From the NCBI GenBank assembly GCA_004332335.1, contig SISS01000015.1, positions 103,218-167,217 on the forward strand: a stretch of DNA of 64,000 nt. The letters run 5' to 3'. The translations under genes and the position numbers were made by a program. Below the pieces are notes generated by a model. It saw only the letters and a list, made by a program, of their open reading frames with translations, had not been told where the DNA came from and did not search any database. This document shows, in pieces, positions 19,579-34,678 of the stretch. The stretch is from Methanoregulaceae archaeon UXB-2016. GTDB lineage: Archaea; Halobacteriota; Methanomicrobia; Methanomicrobiales; Methanospirillaceae. How positions within the stretch are numbered: position 1 is the stretch's first letter; each line of letters opens with the position of its first letter.

Positions 19579-21864
19579 ATGATCGAAGTAGGAGACCACG
19601 ACGTGAAGGCACCGTTTGAAGCGATCGCCGGTGCGATCAACGCCCATCCCCGGGTCGTCCTGGCCATGCTCGCGACCGCGATCCTCCTCGCACTCGCCGG
19701 CACGACCATGATCACGATGGCGACCGGTAACGACACCTACCTCGACAAGGACTCGCCCCGGGGTATGCTGCTCGCGAAGTACATGGACACCTTCCAGTCG
19801 GACGCGACCATGGTCCTGATCGAGGCCGACGACGTCCTGAATCCCTCGATCCTCGCCTACATCGATCGGCTCCAGGGCGAGCTCAGGACCGAGGCCCACG
19901 TCACCTCGGTCGCCTCCGTCGTGGACATGGTCCGTCAGATGAACGGCGGCGCGCTCCCGACCTCGACGGCCGAGATCCAGGCCGCCCAGGACCGGGTGCC
20001 GGCCGATCTGCTCGCGCGCTACCTCCCGTCGCGGACCATGACGATCTCGATCGTCACGCTCGATCCGGGCCTGGACGAGCAGACCCAGTACAACCTCCTC
20101 GACTCGGTCCGGGAGCGGGTCCGCCTCTCGAACCCGCCGCCGGGCGTCACCGTGACCGTGACCGGCAACGCCGCTTTCAGCCAGGAGATGGGCGCGGAGA
20201 TGGGCTCCTCGATGGGGATGCTCGTCTTGGCGGCCATGGTCCTGATGGTGATCGCGGTCGGCCTGCTCTTCGGCCATGTCCGGCACCGGTTCCTCTCGGT
20301 CGGGATCGTGGCCACGGGGCTGATCCTGACCTTCGGGATCATCGGGTGGGCCGGGATGTCGATCGACATGGTCACGATCGCCGCCTTCCCCGTGCTGATC
20401 GGGATCGGGATCGACTACGCGATCCAGTTCCACTCCCGTTTCGACGAGGAGGCGCGCCGTGGCACTTTGCCCGAGGCTGTTCGGATGACCGTGACCCGGT
20501 CCGGCCCCTCGATCCTCTACGCGATGCTCGCGACCTCGATGGGCTTCATCGCCCTGCAGGTCTCGCCCCTGCCCATGATCCGCTCCTTCGGCCAGGTCTG
20601 CATCATCGGCGTGCTCGCCTGCTACCTCGTCACCCTCATCGCGGTCCCGACCTTCGGCCTCCTGATCAACTACAGGCCCAAGGCCATCAGGCATCCCACG
20701 GGCACCCACGGCGAGCCGAAGAGGAACGCGGAGGAGGTCTACAACCACCTGCTCGGCCGGCTCGCCTCGAGGGTCGCGCGGAACCCGGTCCCGGTCCTGC
20801 TCTTCGTGGGTCTGATCGCCTTCATCGGCTTCCAGATGGACGGCGAGATCATCATCACGACCGACGAGGATACGTTCGTGCCGAAGGATATGCCGGCCAA
20901 GGTGAACCTCGAGAAGGTGAGCCGGACCATGGGCTCGACCGACTCCACGCCCATCTTTGTCCGCGGAAGCCAGGTGCTCTCACCCGAGAGTTTGCGATGG
21001 ATGGCCGAGTTCCAGGCGTACGAGGAGACCCACAACGACAAGGTGACCGGGACCAGCTCGATCGCGACCGCGATCCGGGAGGCGAACGGCGGCGTGCTGC
21101 CCACCATCCGGGCCGAGATCGATGCGGCCCTCGCGCTGATTCCCGAGGAGACGAAGAGCCGGTTAATCTCGGGCAACACCGAGGCCCTGATCACGATCAA
21201 CACCGTGGCCATGACCAACACTCAGGGGCTCTCCATGATCGACCAGCTCCGCAGGACGCTCGAGTGGACGGCCCCGCCGCCCGGGATCACGGCGTCCCTC
21301 ACGGGTCAGGGCGAGATGTTCACGAACCTGATCAAGGAGATCGAGGACGGCAAGCTGACCATGACCCTGCTCGGCTTCGGCCTGATCTTCGGGTTCCTCC
21401 TCCTGGTCTACCGCCGGCTGGGCAAGGCGATCACGCCGCTCGTGCCAATCGCGTTCATCGTCGGCTGGAACGGCCTGATCATGTACGTGCTCGGGATCGA
21501 TTACACGCCCCTGACTGCGACCCTTGGTTCGCTCTCGATCGGGGTCGCCTCGGAGTATACGATCGTGATGATGGAGCGGTGCTACGAGGAGTGGGAGGAG
21601 GGGCTCGGCCTCTTCGAAGGGATTGTCCACTCGATCCGGCAGATCGGGACCGCGATCTCGGTCTCAGGGCTCTGCACGGTCTTCGGGTTCTCAGCCCTGA
21701 TCCTCTCCAACTTCAACATCGTCTCGAACTTCGGGCTCGTGACCGTCCTCTCGGTCGGCTTCTCGCTGATCGGCGCGATCACGATCATGCCGGCTGTTCT
21801 GGCCCTGATCGGCAGTCGTGGGAAGAATGCCCCGCACCGCGAGGCCGAGGTCCAGCCGGCCTGA
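19579..21864 (+). CDS. RND superfamily exporter (HAE3-like)
   Basis: Two MMPL/SSD-type halves; GIGIDYAIQFHSRFDEEAR and SIGVASEYTIVMMERCYEE TM4/TM10 motifs. Confidence 0.9.
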   Translation: MIEVGDHDVKAPFEAIAGAINAHPRVVLAMLATAILLALAGTTMITMATGNDTYLDKDSPRGMLLAKYMDTFQSDATMVLIEADDVLNPSILAYIDRLQGELRTEAHVTSVASVVDMVRQMNGGALPTSTAEIQAAQDRVPADLLARYLPSRTMTISIVTLDPGLDEQTQYNLLDSVRERVRLSNPPPGVTVTVTGNAAFSQEMGAEMGSSMGMLVLAAMVLMVIAVGLLFGHVRHRFLSVGIVATGLILTFGIIGWAGMSIDMVTIAAFPVLIGIGIDYAIQFHSRFDEEARRGTLPEAVRMTVTRSGPSILYAMLATSMGFIALQVSPLPMIRSFGQVCIIGVLACYLVTLIAVPTFGLLINYRPKAIRHPTGTHGEPKRNAEEVYNHLLGRLASRVARNPVPVLLFVGLIAFIGFQMDGEIIITTDEDTFVPKDMPAKVNLEKVSRTMGSTDSTPIFVRGSQVLSPESLRWMAEFQAYEETHNDKVTGTSSIATAIREANGGVLPTIRAEIDAALALIPEETKSRLISGNTEALITINTVAMTNTQGLSMIDQLRRTLEWTAPPPGITASLTGQGEMFTNLIKEIEDGKLTMTLLGFGLIFGFLLLVYRRLGKAITPLVPIAFIVGWNGLIMYVLGIDYTPLTATLGSLSIGVASEYTIVMMERCYEEWEEGLGLFEGIVHSIRQIGTAISVSGLCTVFGFSALILSNFNIVSNFGLVTVLSVGFSLIGAITIMPAVLALIGSRGKNAPHREAEVQPA

Positions 21865-21872
21865 ACCTCTTT

Positions 21873-22286
21873 TTAGCCGAACACGGTCACCGTGACTCGT
21901 CGCGAACGCGTGGGACGGATATCGAGCTCGAGCAGGACCACCTGCTGCCAGGTGCCGAGCAGGAGCCGACCGTCGGCGATCGGTATGGTGAGGGACGGAC
22001 CCACGATCGCGGCCCGGACGTGCGACCGGCCGTTGCCGTCGCCCCAGGCACGGTCGTGGGCGTACACGCTCTCCCGAGGCGCGATTACGTCAAGGGCGCG
22101 GGCGAGGTCCTCGAGCACCCCCGGCTCGTTCTCGATCGTGGTCACGGCGGCTGTCGATCCGCCGACGAAGACGTTCGCAAGACCGGACGAAAGACCGCTC
22201 TCCGCGACGGCGCCGGCCACCTCCGCCGTCAGGTCGACGACCTCGCCCTCGCCGTGGGTCTGCACGGCAACCTCCTTCTGAAACAT
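21873..22286 (-). CDS. YjbQ family protein (UPF0047)
   Basis: GLANVFVGGSTAAVTTIENEPGVLEDL, HVRAAIVGPSLTIPIADGRLLLGTWQQVVLLELD. Confidence 0.88.
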   Translation of the reverse strand: MFQKEVAVQTHGEGEVVDLTAEVAGAVAESGLSSGLANVFVGGSTAAVTTIENEPGVLEDLARALDVIAPRESVYAHDRAWGDGNGRSHVRAAIVGPSLTIPIADGRLLLGTWQQVVLLELDIRPTRSRRVTVTVFG

Positions 22287-22384
22287 TGGTGCTCCGCACT
22301 CGTTGTGGCCGCGCGGCTGTAAGCACCTGTCGGTCCGCAGGGCCGTTCGAAACCTTATTATTGCATAACGAATTATCGTTTCAA

Positions 22385-24342
22385 ATGCCCGAGCGCTTGA
22401 CCCAGAAGGCAGAGATCGTCGCCGAGCTGGGCGAGCAGGCCGTTCTCCTTCCCGCGCTCGTCCAGCAGGCGCTCGCCGCAAACGACCGGACCAAGTACTA
22501 CTTCTCCCTGCTCCAGACCGCGCGGCAGCAGGCCGAGCGCCCGGACAGGACCGTCCCGCTCCTTCGCGTCGAGCGTGAGGCCGCCGGGATAGAGGACGCC
22601 GCGCTCGACAGGGTTGTGCTGGGAGCAGCCCGGATCGGGGACGAGCGGTACCGGGTCCCCCACCTCGGCCGCATCCTCGAGGGGATCGGGCAGGCAATGG
22701 ACGAGATGGTCAGGCCGTTCGCGATCTCGAACGCGCGCCCGAGGCCCTCGCCTACCGGGCCCGCCTGGAGGTGCTCACTGCCGTCCTGGGCGCCGAGGGC
22801 CTGGACGAGATCGACGGGGCGCGGATCACGGCGATCACCTCGGGTGACCGCTCCGCAGGGGACAGTCTGCACCTCCTCGTGATGGATCTCCACCGCGCCC
22901 TGAACACTCTCCTCGAACAGCTCGCCAACGTGACGATCGACGGTGCCCGCACCTACCTGCTCGGCGATGGGGACCGGGAACTCGTGCAGGCCTTCATGAA
23001 GGGTCTGAACCGTACGGCCCCCCTCAAGTTCAATCATCCCGGCCTCGGCACGACTGTGACACGCGCCGGCGAGCGACTCGTGATCCAGAATGACATCGGC
23101 GTGACCGACGCCCACGTCCTCGTCGTCGCGGTGACCTCGGAGACGGTCACCGTCACCTACACCGACGTGCACATGGCGCGCCTCGCGTTCTTCCATTCGC
23201 TCTTCGATGACTGGGTCGTCGAGTGGTCGGACACCCTCTCGCGGCGGACCACCAGAAAGCAGAGCGGCGGGATCTACCACCTCTCGGTCGGGACGTTCGC
23301 CGTGCCCGACCGGGAGAGGTGCTGCGCGTTCCTCGCCCACCTCGGCTCGCGCCTGGTCTTCCTGATCGACTGGAACAAGGCCCGCAAACAGCTCCGCAAC
23401 TTCCTCCTCAACAAGGATGCCGTGGCCGTGATCCAGCAGGCCGCGCGGCAGGAGACCGGGCACCGCGGGTTCCTCGAGCTCGGCGGCGACCAGCTGATCT
23501 ACGCAGCCCTCGACCTCGCCACCAGGGTGCCCCTCCGCTACGGCGAGCCCCTCCACCAGATCCTCGGTCGCGAGAAGACCATGGAGTACCTCTCGTGGGT
23601 CCTCCAGGCCTCGGCCGAGGGGCTGCTGCGGGGCGAGTCCCGCCTGCTGATCCAGGACCGGTGCCGCGGGGAGCTCCTCCGATACTTCAGGACTGCCCAG
23701 GTCGAGCTTCTCGAGCGTGCCACCGCCCACGCAACCCTGCTGATCGACGTCGCGCTCACACTCCAGACCTCGGTGATCGCCCTGCGGTCCGGCTCCGGGA
23801 CAGATCGCCTGCCGCGGAACGCGACCCGGGCCAAGCGCTGGGAGCGGGAGGCGGACCAGATCGTCTCCGAGGTCCGGACGCTCTCAAGAAGGACCGAGGA
23901 GATCGAGTTCTTCTCGAGCCTGATCACGGCCCAGGACGACGCGCTCGATTACCTCGAGGAGGGCTGCTTCTACTCGACTCTCCTCACGGACGCCACCCGA
24001 TACCCGGAGAGCAGCTCCGGTCTCGAGGAGATGGCCGCCCTCTCGGTCTCCGCCGCACGCGAGTTCATCCGCGCCCTCTCGGCCGCGCAGTTCACGCGCT
24101 CGGGCTCGAGCCGCGAGGAGATGCAGGAGTTCTTCTCCGCGGCCAACCGGGTGATCGCGATCGAGGAGGAGTGCGACGACGCGTATCGTCGGACCGAGCA
24201 CTGCCTGATCCGGGAGGTGGACAACGACGGCCCGCTCTACGCCTGCACCCGGCTCTCCCTCGCGATCGAGGAGTCGACCAACTCCCTGATGAAGGCCGTC
24301 TACGTCCTCCACGACAACATCCTCGAGGAGCTCCGGCGATGA
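22385..24342 (+). CDS. conserved protein with DUF47/PhoU-like helical C-terminus, apparent frameshift near 22.73 kb
   Basis: Frame 2 ORF MPERLTQKAEIVAELGEQAVLL...GQAMDEMVRPF continues in frame 1 as DLERAPEALAYRARLEVLTAVLGAEG...ILEELRR. Confidence 0.65.
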
Positions 24343-25925
24343 CGGGGACGATCGCGGTCTTCGGGACCAATCGCGACACGGGTGCCGTATCGCGCGACAG
24401 ATACGGGAACAAGGCCGCGGTCCTGGCCGAGATGACCGAACTCGGGATCCCCGTCCCGCCGGGCTTCGCACTGCCGGTCGAGGTCTGCGAGGAGTATTAC
24501 TCCGTGGATCGGCAGCTTCCGGCGTGGGCGCACGACCAGCTCGCGCTCGGGATCGGGAAGCTCGAGAACACGACCGGCCTCGGGTTCGGGTCGCCTCGCC
24601 GCCCGCTCATGATCTCGGTCCGATCCGGGGCCGCGGTCTCAATGCCGGGGATCATGCAGACGATCCTGAATGTCGGCCTCTCCAGGGAGACCGTCGGCGG
24701 TCTCATCTTTCGCACCGGGAACCCCCGCTTCGCCTGGGATTGCTACCGCCGGCTCCTCGCCCAGTTCGGGGAGGTCGTCCGGGGGCATGACCCGATGCGA
24801 TACGGGGTACTCCTTCGCGAGGCGATGGAGGAGGAGGGAGTTCCGGACGAGGCAGAGCTTGGCACCGCGAGCTTCAGAGCGCTCGCAGGCCGGTACGAGC
24901 GGGTGCATGCAGAGCTCGGAACGCCCTTTCCATCCGATGCGGTAACCCAGCTTAAGGAATGTACCGTAGCCGTGCTCGAGTCCTGGGGAGGACCCCGTGC
25001 GGACGCCTTCCGGCGCCTGGGGATGGCCGGAGCGGCCCGTGGCACGGCCGTTACGGTGCAGGCGATGGTCTTCGGCAACCTCGGGTCCGCCTCGGGGGCG
25101 GGAGTGGCCTTCACGCGGAATCCCTGGAGCGGCGAGCCCGGCCTCCTCCTCGACTTCCGCTTCGGGGCGCAAGGCGAGGAGGTCGTCTCGGGAGAGCAGT
25201 CCGGCCTCGACCAGGAGACGTTCGCGCGCGTGATGCCCGAGCAATACGAGGCACTCGGCAAGATCGGGACGCAGCTCGAGCGACACTACGGCGACATGCA
25301 GGACGTCGAGTTCACGATCGAGGAAGGGCTGCTCTTCATCCTCCAGAGCCGGACGGGCAAGCGTTCCCCGCTCGCGGCGCTCCGGATCGCGGTCGACCTC
25401 GTCGCCGACGGTCTGATCGGCCCGTCCGCGGCGCGCGACCTGCTCGCCGGGATCGACCTCGGCGGCATCCGGATCCGTCGCGTGCTGGGGGGCGGCGACC
25501 CGCTTGGGGTCGGTACACCCGCCTCCGGCGGGGTTGCGTCGGGCACGATCGCCTTCACCGGCGACCGGGCCGAGGCGGACGGCGCTGACGGAGCCGTGAT
25601 CCTGGTCCGGCCGACCGCATCGCCCGACGATATCGCCGGGATACATGCTGCCTCGGGCCTGCTCGTAGCGCGGGGCGGCCGGACCTCGCATGCGGCCGTG
25701 GTCGCGCGCCAGCTCGGCAAAGTCTGCGTGGTCAACTGCCGGACGCTCTCCTTCGATCCCCTCCGCCACCGGTGCACGATCGGGGAGACCGTCCTCCGCG
25801 AGGGCGACCTGATCTCGCTCGACGGCGACACCGGGCGCATCTACCGCGGCGAAGTCACCACCGTCGAGGAGAGGCCGAGCGCGCTCGTGCGTGCTGCCCG
25901 TGCCTGGGACTCGCAGCACCGCTGA
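24339..25925 (+). CDS. PPDK/PEP synthase-like protein: ATP-grasp plus phosphohistidine swivel domains, no TIM barrel
   Basis: RPLMISVRSGAAVSMPGIMQTILNVGL (PPDK N-terminus) and GLLVARGGRTSHAAVVARQLGKVCVV (catalytic His); protein ends about 70 aa later. Confidence 0.88.
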   Translation: MTGTIAVFGTNRDTGAVSRDRYGNKAAVLAEMTELGIPVPPGFALPVEVCEEYYSVDRQLPAWAHDQLALGIGKLENTTGLGFGSPRRPLMISVRSGAAVSMPGIMQTILNVGLSRETVGGLIFRTGNPRFAWDCYRRLLAQFGEVVRGHDPMRYGVLLREAMEEEGVPDEAELGTASFRALAGRYERVHAELGTPFPSDAVTQLKECTVAVLESWGGPRADAFRRLGMAGAARGTAVTVQAMVFGNLGSASGAGVAFTRNPWSGEPGLLLDFRFGAQGEEVVSGEQSGLDQETFARVMPEQYEALGKIGTQLERHYGDMQDVEFTIEEGLLFILQSRTGKRSPLAALRIAVDLVADGLIGPSAARDLLAGIDLGGIRIRRVLGGGDPLGVGTPASGGVASGTIAFTGDRAEADGADGAVILVRPTASPDDIAGIHAASGLLVARGGRTSHAAVVARQLGKVCVVNCRTLSFDPLRHRCTIGETVLREGDLISLDGDTGRIYRGEVTTVEERPSALVRAARAWDSQHR

Positions 25926-25931
25926 CCTGTC

Positions 25932-27044
25932 TCACGCCTGCACTTTGGCCCTGCGGAGGGCCGTGAGTCCCATCACCACGATCAGGTAGAACGCGAGCGA
26001 GAGCAGGATCACCTCGACGAAGATCAGGCCCCAGCGGAACAGCGCGGCCTCGAAGGCAAGGGTCTCGGCATAGAGCGGCCCGAACGCGTTCAGACCCGCG
26101 ATCGTCATCTGCCGGGTCAGGATGAAGGAGACGAGGGGGAAGGTCACTAGTGCGGAGACCACGACGGCGATTCCCTCGCGTCGGGTTAGGACCTGTGGCT
26201 CGAGGAGCACGAACGGCACCAACACGGCGAGCGCCGGGACGAGAAGTGGGAGCACGATCGCCTCGGTCCCGGCCATGCCGGGGTGTGCCTGCGTGAACGC
26301 GGTCACGGCAAGGGCGCCGGCGACGGCTGGGAAGAGCAGGAGCATGTGAACTCCCTTCTCGGGGACGATCCGGATGAACTGGAGCAGGGCGAGCGCGAGG
26401 AGCCCGCCGGCAACCGCTTCGCCGATCGCGAGCCCGGCGAGCAGGAGGAGGGCGCCAAAGAAGAGGCCCGAGACGATCGAGGACATCCGGTCCCCGATCT
26501 CGTCCACGAAGAGGGCGAGTGCGTACCCGATCCCGGCCGTGAGCAGGCCGAAGAGGAAGAGAGCGAGCCCGGCGATCGGCCAGGCTACGGCCGCCTCGAT
26601 CCCGAGCAGACCGGCCAGGAGCACGCCGAGGCCGGTCAGGGGTGTCGATGCGAACAGGAAGAGGAGGCCGATCGAGACCGCGCTGGCGACGAGGATCGCC
26701 GCCGTCGACGAGAGCCGGTCGAGGGCGTACTCGAAGGCGGGACGTGCGATGAGGGTCGCGAGCGATGCGATCACGGCGAGAAGCAGGAACCCGACCCCAT
26801 CGCGGCCTGTCGGCGGGGCCGCGTACAGTGCGAGAGAGAACGCGAATGTGAGCAGGAGCGGGACCAGCTGCTGCCAGCGCTCGGTCACGCTTCGCTGGAG
26901 GGCCTGGTAGAGGACGGGCGGGACAAGGACCACCGGTGCGAACCAGATCCAGGAGAGGTCGGGCGTGAGCGAGACGAAGAGATCGGGTGTCGTAGAAGAG
27001 AGCTCATCGGGGGAGGGTAAAATGATTGGCTTTTCTATCTCCAT
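25932..27044 (-). CDS. polytopic membrane protein, hypothetical
   Basis: 370 aa, more than 9 hydrophobic helices. Confidence 0.7.
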   Translation of the reverse strand: MEIEKPIILPSPDELSSTTPDLFVSLTPDLSWIWFAPVVLVPPVLYQALQRSVTERWQQLVPLLLTFAFSLALYAAPPTGRDGVGFLLLAVIASLATLIARPAFEYALDRLSSTAAILVASAVSIGLLFLFASTPLTGLGVLLAGLLGIEAAVAWPIAGLALFLFGLLTAGIGYALALFVDEIGDRMSSIVSGLFFGALLLLAGLAIGEAVAGGLLALALLQFIRIVPEKGVHMLLLFPAVAGALAVTAFTQAHPGMAGTEAIVLPLLVPALAVLVPFVLLEPQVLTRREGIAVVVSALVTFPLVSFILTRQMTIAGLNAFGPLYAETLAFEAALFRWGLIFVEVILLSLAFYLIVVMGLTALRRAKVQA

Positions 27045-27116
27045 GCGCGCTCATCGGACTCGGACGGGAGAAAAAGAGAGATCGTTTCGATCGCTCTCCC
27101 GCCACGGCGAGCGAAT

Positions 27117-32080
<4,964 letters not shown>

Positions 32081-32170
32081 GTGATACAGTGATCCCTGAA
32101 GCATAAAAGGGCTGTCGGCGGGTCAGGCGGGGCCTGGGGAGACTCCCCACGCAATCGGATCATCGCCTCC

Positions 32171-32923
32171 TCAGGAACCCGGGGTCGGCCGAGCCTCGTC
32201 GGGCACGTCGACCACGACCACCGTGATGTTGTCGAGTCCGCCGCGGTCGTTCGCGCGGTTCACCAGCTCGCGGCAGCACCGCATGGGCTCCGCGAACCGG
32301 GCGAGCACCTGCTCGATCTCTGGGTCGTCGAGCATCCCTGAGAGGCCGTCCGAGCAGAGGAGGAGCCGGTCTCCGGGCTGATGGGGGATCGTTCGGAACT
32401 CGGGGGCCTCGCCCCCGGCATGTCCGAGGGTGCGGGTCACCACGTTGCGCTGGGGGTGATGTCGGGCGCCCTCGGCGCTGATCCGGCCGGAGGCGAGGAG
32501 CTCCTGGACCACCGAGTGGTCCCGGGTCAGGGACGAGAGGCGGCCCTCCCGCAGCAGGTAGGCGCGGCTGTCCCCGACATGGGCCACCAGAAACGAGTCC
32601 TCGAGGCCGACCGCGAGCACCACGGTTGTGCCCATGCCGGTGAGGCGCGGGTCCGCGGCCGCCTTCTCGATGACGGCCCGGTTCGCCCCGGCGACTACGG
32701 CCAGCACCCCGGGCTCTGCCGGGGGTGCGCAGGAGAGGCGAACGAGGGCGTCGCCGATCTGCCGTGCCGCGATCCGGCTCGCGACCTCCCCGCCCGGGCA
32801 GCCCCCGAGGCCGTCGGCCACGACGAAGACCTGTCGGCCTGCGTCCGCGTAGACCGCGTCCTCGTTCTTCGTCCGCGTTCGCCCCTGATCGGTCAGCCAA
32901 CCGGCCCTGAGAGCCCGCATCAT
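32171..32923 (-). CDS. PP2C-type serine/threonine protein phosphatase
   Basis: TKNEDAVYAD, VFVVADGLGGCPGGEVAS, LVAHVGDSRAYLLREGRLSSLTRDHS, LLLCSDGLSGML, DNITVVVVDV. Confidence 0.92.
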   Translation of the reverse strand: MMRALRAGWLTDQGRTRTKNEDAVYADAGRQVFVVADGLGGCPGGEVASRIAARQIGDALVRLSCAPPAEPGVLAVVAGANRAVIEKAAADPRLTGMGTTVVLAVGLEDSFLVAHVGDSRAYLLREGRLSSLTRDHSVVQELLASGRISAEGARHHPQRNVVTRTLGHAGGEAPEFRTIPHQPGDRLLLCSDGLSGMLDDPEIEQVLARFAEPMRCCRELVNRANDRGGLDNITVVVVDVPDEARPTPGS

Positions 32924-32987
32924 ACCTCCCTCCGCTGCATGGTGAGGGTGGGGACGTCGTGTATATGAACCCTTCAGCCCGGGTGCG

Positions 32988-33803
32988 TCACGAGAACAGG
33001 AGCACGGCCGCCGGCCCCCCGATCACGACGGCCATGCAGGCGGCCAGGGTCCCCCATTCTGGGGCAGTGAGCGGCTTCCTGGGCACGAAGAGGAAGGCGT
33101 CCTTGCCGTACCCGCGACAGAGCATGGCCGTGTAGGTCCGCTCCCCCTGTTCGTACGAACGGATGAACATGGTCCCGATCGTGTTGCCCATCTGCCGGAT
33201 GCGGTAGGCGTACGGCAGGGACCGATCGAAGGGGTCGAAGCACCGGGTTGCGAGGGCGTTTCGGACCCTGAAGAACATCTGGCCGAAGACGAAGAGGTAC
33301 CGGGTCATCATCCCGAGGATCAGGGTGAACTCCGAAGGGAAACCGAGCCGGCGAGCTCCCATCAGCAGGTCCTGGATTGTCGTGGTCGAGGAGAGAAGAA
33401 TGATAAAGCCGATGCAGAGCACGAACCTGATCCCGACCTGGGCGGCCAGTTCGAGCGCTTCTGCCGTCAAGGCGATCCCGAACGGCAACGTGGCGACGAC
33501 GATCGGCGAAACAACGGGCGTCGCCGGGAAGAGCACCTGAAAGAGCAGGATCGAGAGGCCGAAGGGGAGGATCGCGAGCATCCGGAGGAGGAAGGTTCGG
33601 ACCCGGACCCGCGAGACGGCGAGGAGCAGCGCGAGCAAACTGGCGAAGGTGAGGGCGAGCATAAACGTCCCCTCCCCCCGCGGGAACGAGACCAGCGCGA
33701 CAATCGCGCTGAAGCAGATCACGATCTTGACCCGGGCGTCGAGCCGGTGTACCGGACTATCGCCGTACGCAAGCCGCTCGATCTCAAAGAGGTCCTCGAT
33801 CAT
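32988..33803 (-). CDS. cbiQ: cobalt/nickel ECF transporter T component
   Basis: SPVHRLDARVKIV start, LGFPSEFTLILGMMTRYLFVF, SYEQGERTYTAMLCRGYGKDA. Confidence 0.92.
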   Translation of the reverse strand: MIEDLFEIERLAYGDSPVHRLDARVKIVICFSAIVALVSFPRGEGTFMLALTFASLLALLLAVSRVRVRTFLLRMLAILPFGLSILLFQVLFPATPVVSPIVVATLPFGIALTAEALELAAQVGIRFVLCIGFIILLSSTTTIQDLLMGARRLGFPSEFTLILGMMTRYLFVFGQMFFRVRNALATRCFDPFDRSLPYAYRIRQMGNTIGTMFIRSYEQGERTYTAMLCRGYGKDAFLFVPRKPLTAPEWGTLAACMAVVIGGPAAVLLFS

Positions 33804-34639
33804 GGGGAGAGGCGCACCTTCAGTGCAGTGGCGAGGTTCCTCTCGACCTCGTCGAAGGCATAAGCCACGGGCAGGTCCGCCCCCCGCCGGCGGAGCGAAC
33901 GGCAGAGCCTCGGGAGGACCGGGATGTCGAGCCGGGCCCGGTGGAGCATCTCCTCCTGCTCGAAGATCTCGGGCACCGTTCCCTGCGCCTGGATGGATCC
34001 CTGGTCCATGACATAGACGTAGTCGGCGAACTCGGTCACAAGGTCGAGCTCGTGCGTCGAGATGATCACGGTCATGCCGTACCGCTCCGCAAGGGAGTTG
34101 ACGAACCGGATCAGGTCGTCACGGCCCCTCGGATCGAGGCCGGCCGTGGGCTCGTCCATGACCAGGACCTCGGGCTCCATCGCGAGCACGCCCGCGATCG
34201 CGACCCGCTTCTTCTCGCCGCCCGAGAGGTGGTGCGGGGCGCGGTGGCGCAGGTATTCGATCCCGAGAAGCCCGAGGACCTCGTCGACCCGATGTATCAC
34301 GGTCGTCTCGTCGAGCCCGAGGTTCGTCGGACCGAAGGCGACGTCCTGCTCGACCGTCGGCGCGAAGATCTGATCGTCCGGGTTCTGGAAGACGACGCCC
34401 ACGAACTTCCGAACCTCCTTTATATTCTTCTTCGTAACCGGCTCGCCTCTGACCAGCACCTGCCCCTCCTTGGCCAGAAGAACCCCGTTGAGGTGACGGA
34501 AGAGCGTCGACTTGCCCGCTCCGTTCGGGCCGATCACCGCGATCCTCGCGTTTCGCGGCGCGACGAAGTTGACGCTGTCGAGGGCGCGGACGCTGTCGCG
34601 GTAGGCAAAGGAAAGGTTCTGCGTCTCGATCAGGTGCAT
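33800..34639 (-). CDS. cbiO: cobalt/nickel ECF transporter ATPase
   Basis: GPNGAGKSTLFRHLNG, VFQNPDDQIFAPTVEQDVAFGP, LSGGEKKRVAIAGVLAMEPEVLVMDEPTAGLDPRG. Confidence 0.95.
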   Translation of the reverse strand: MHLIETQNLSFAYRDSVRALDSVNFVAPRNARIAVIGPNGAGKSTLFRHLNGVLLAKEGQVLVRGEPVTKKNIKEVRKFVGVVFQNPDDQIFAPTVEQDVAFGPTNLGLDETTVIHRVDEVLGLLGIEYLRHRAPHHLSGGEKKRVAIAGVLAMEPEVLVMDEPTAGLDPRGRDDLIRFVNSLAERYGMTVIISTHELDLVTEFADYVYVMDQGSIQAQGTVPEIFEQEEMLHRARLDIPVLPRLCRSLRRRGADLPVAYAFDEVERNLATALKVRLSP

Positions 34640-34678
34640 GGTGGATGCCGTTACACAATCGGAGACAAAAAAGATAAA

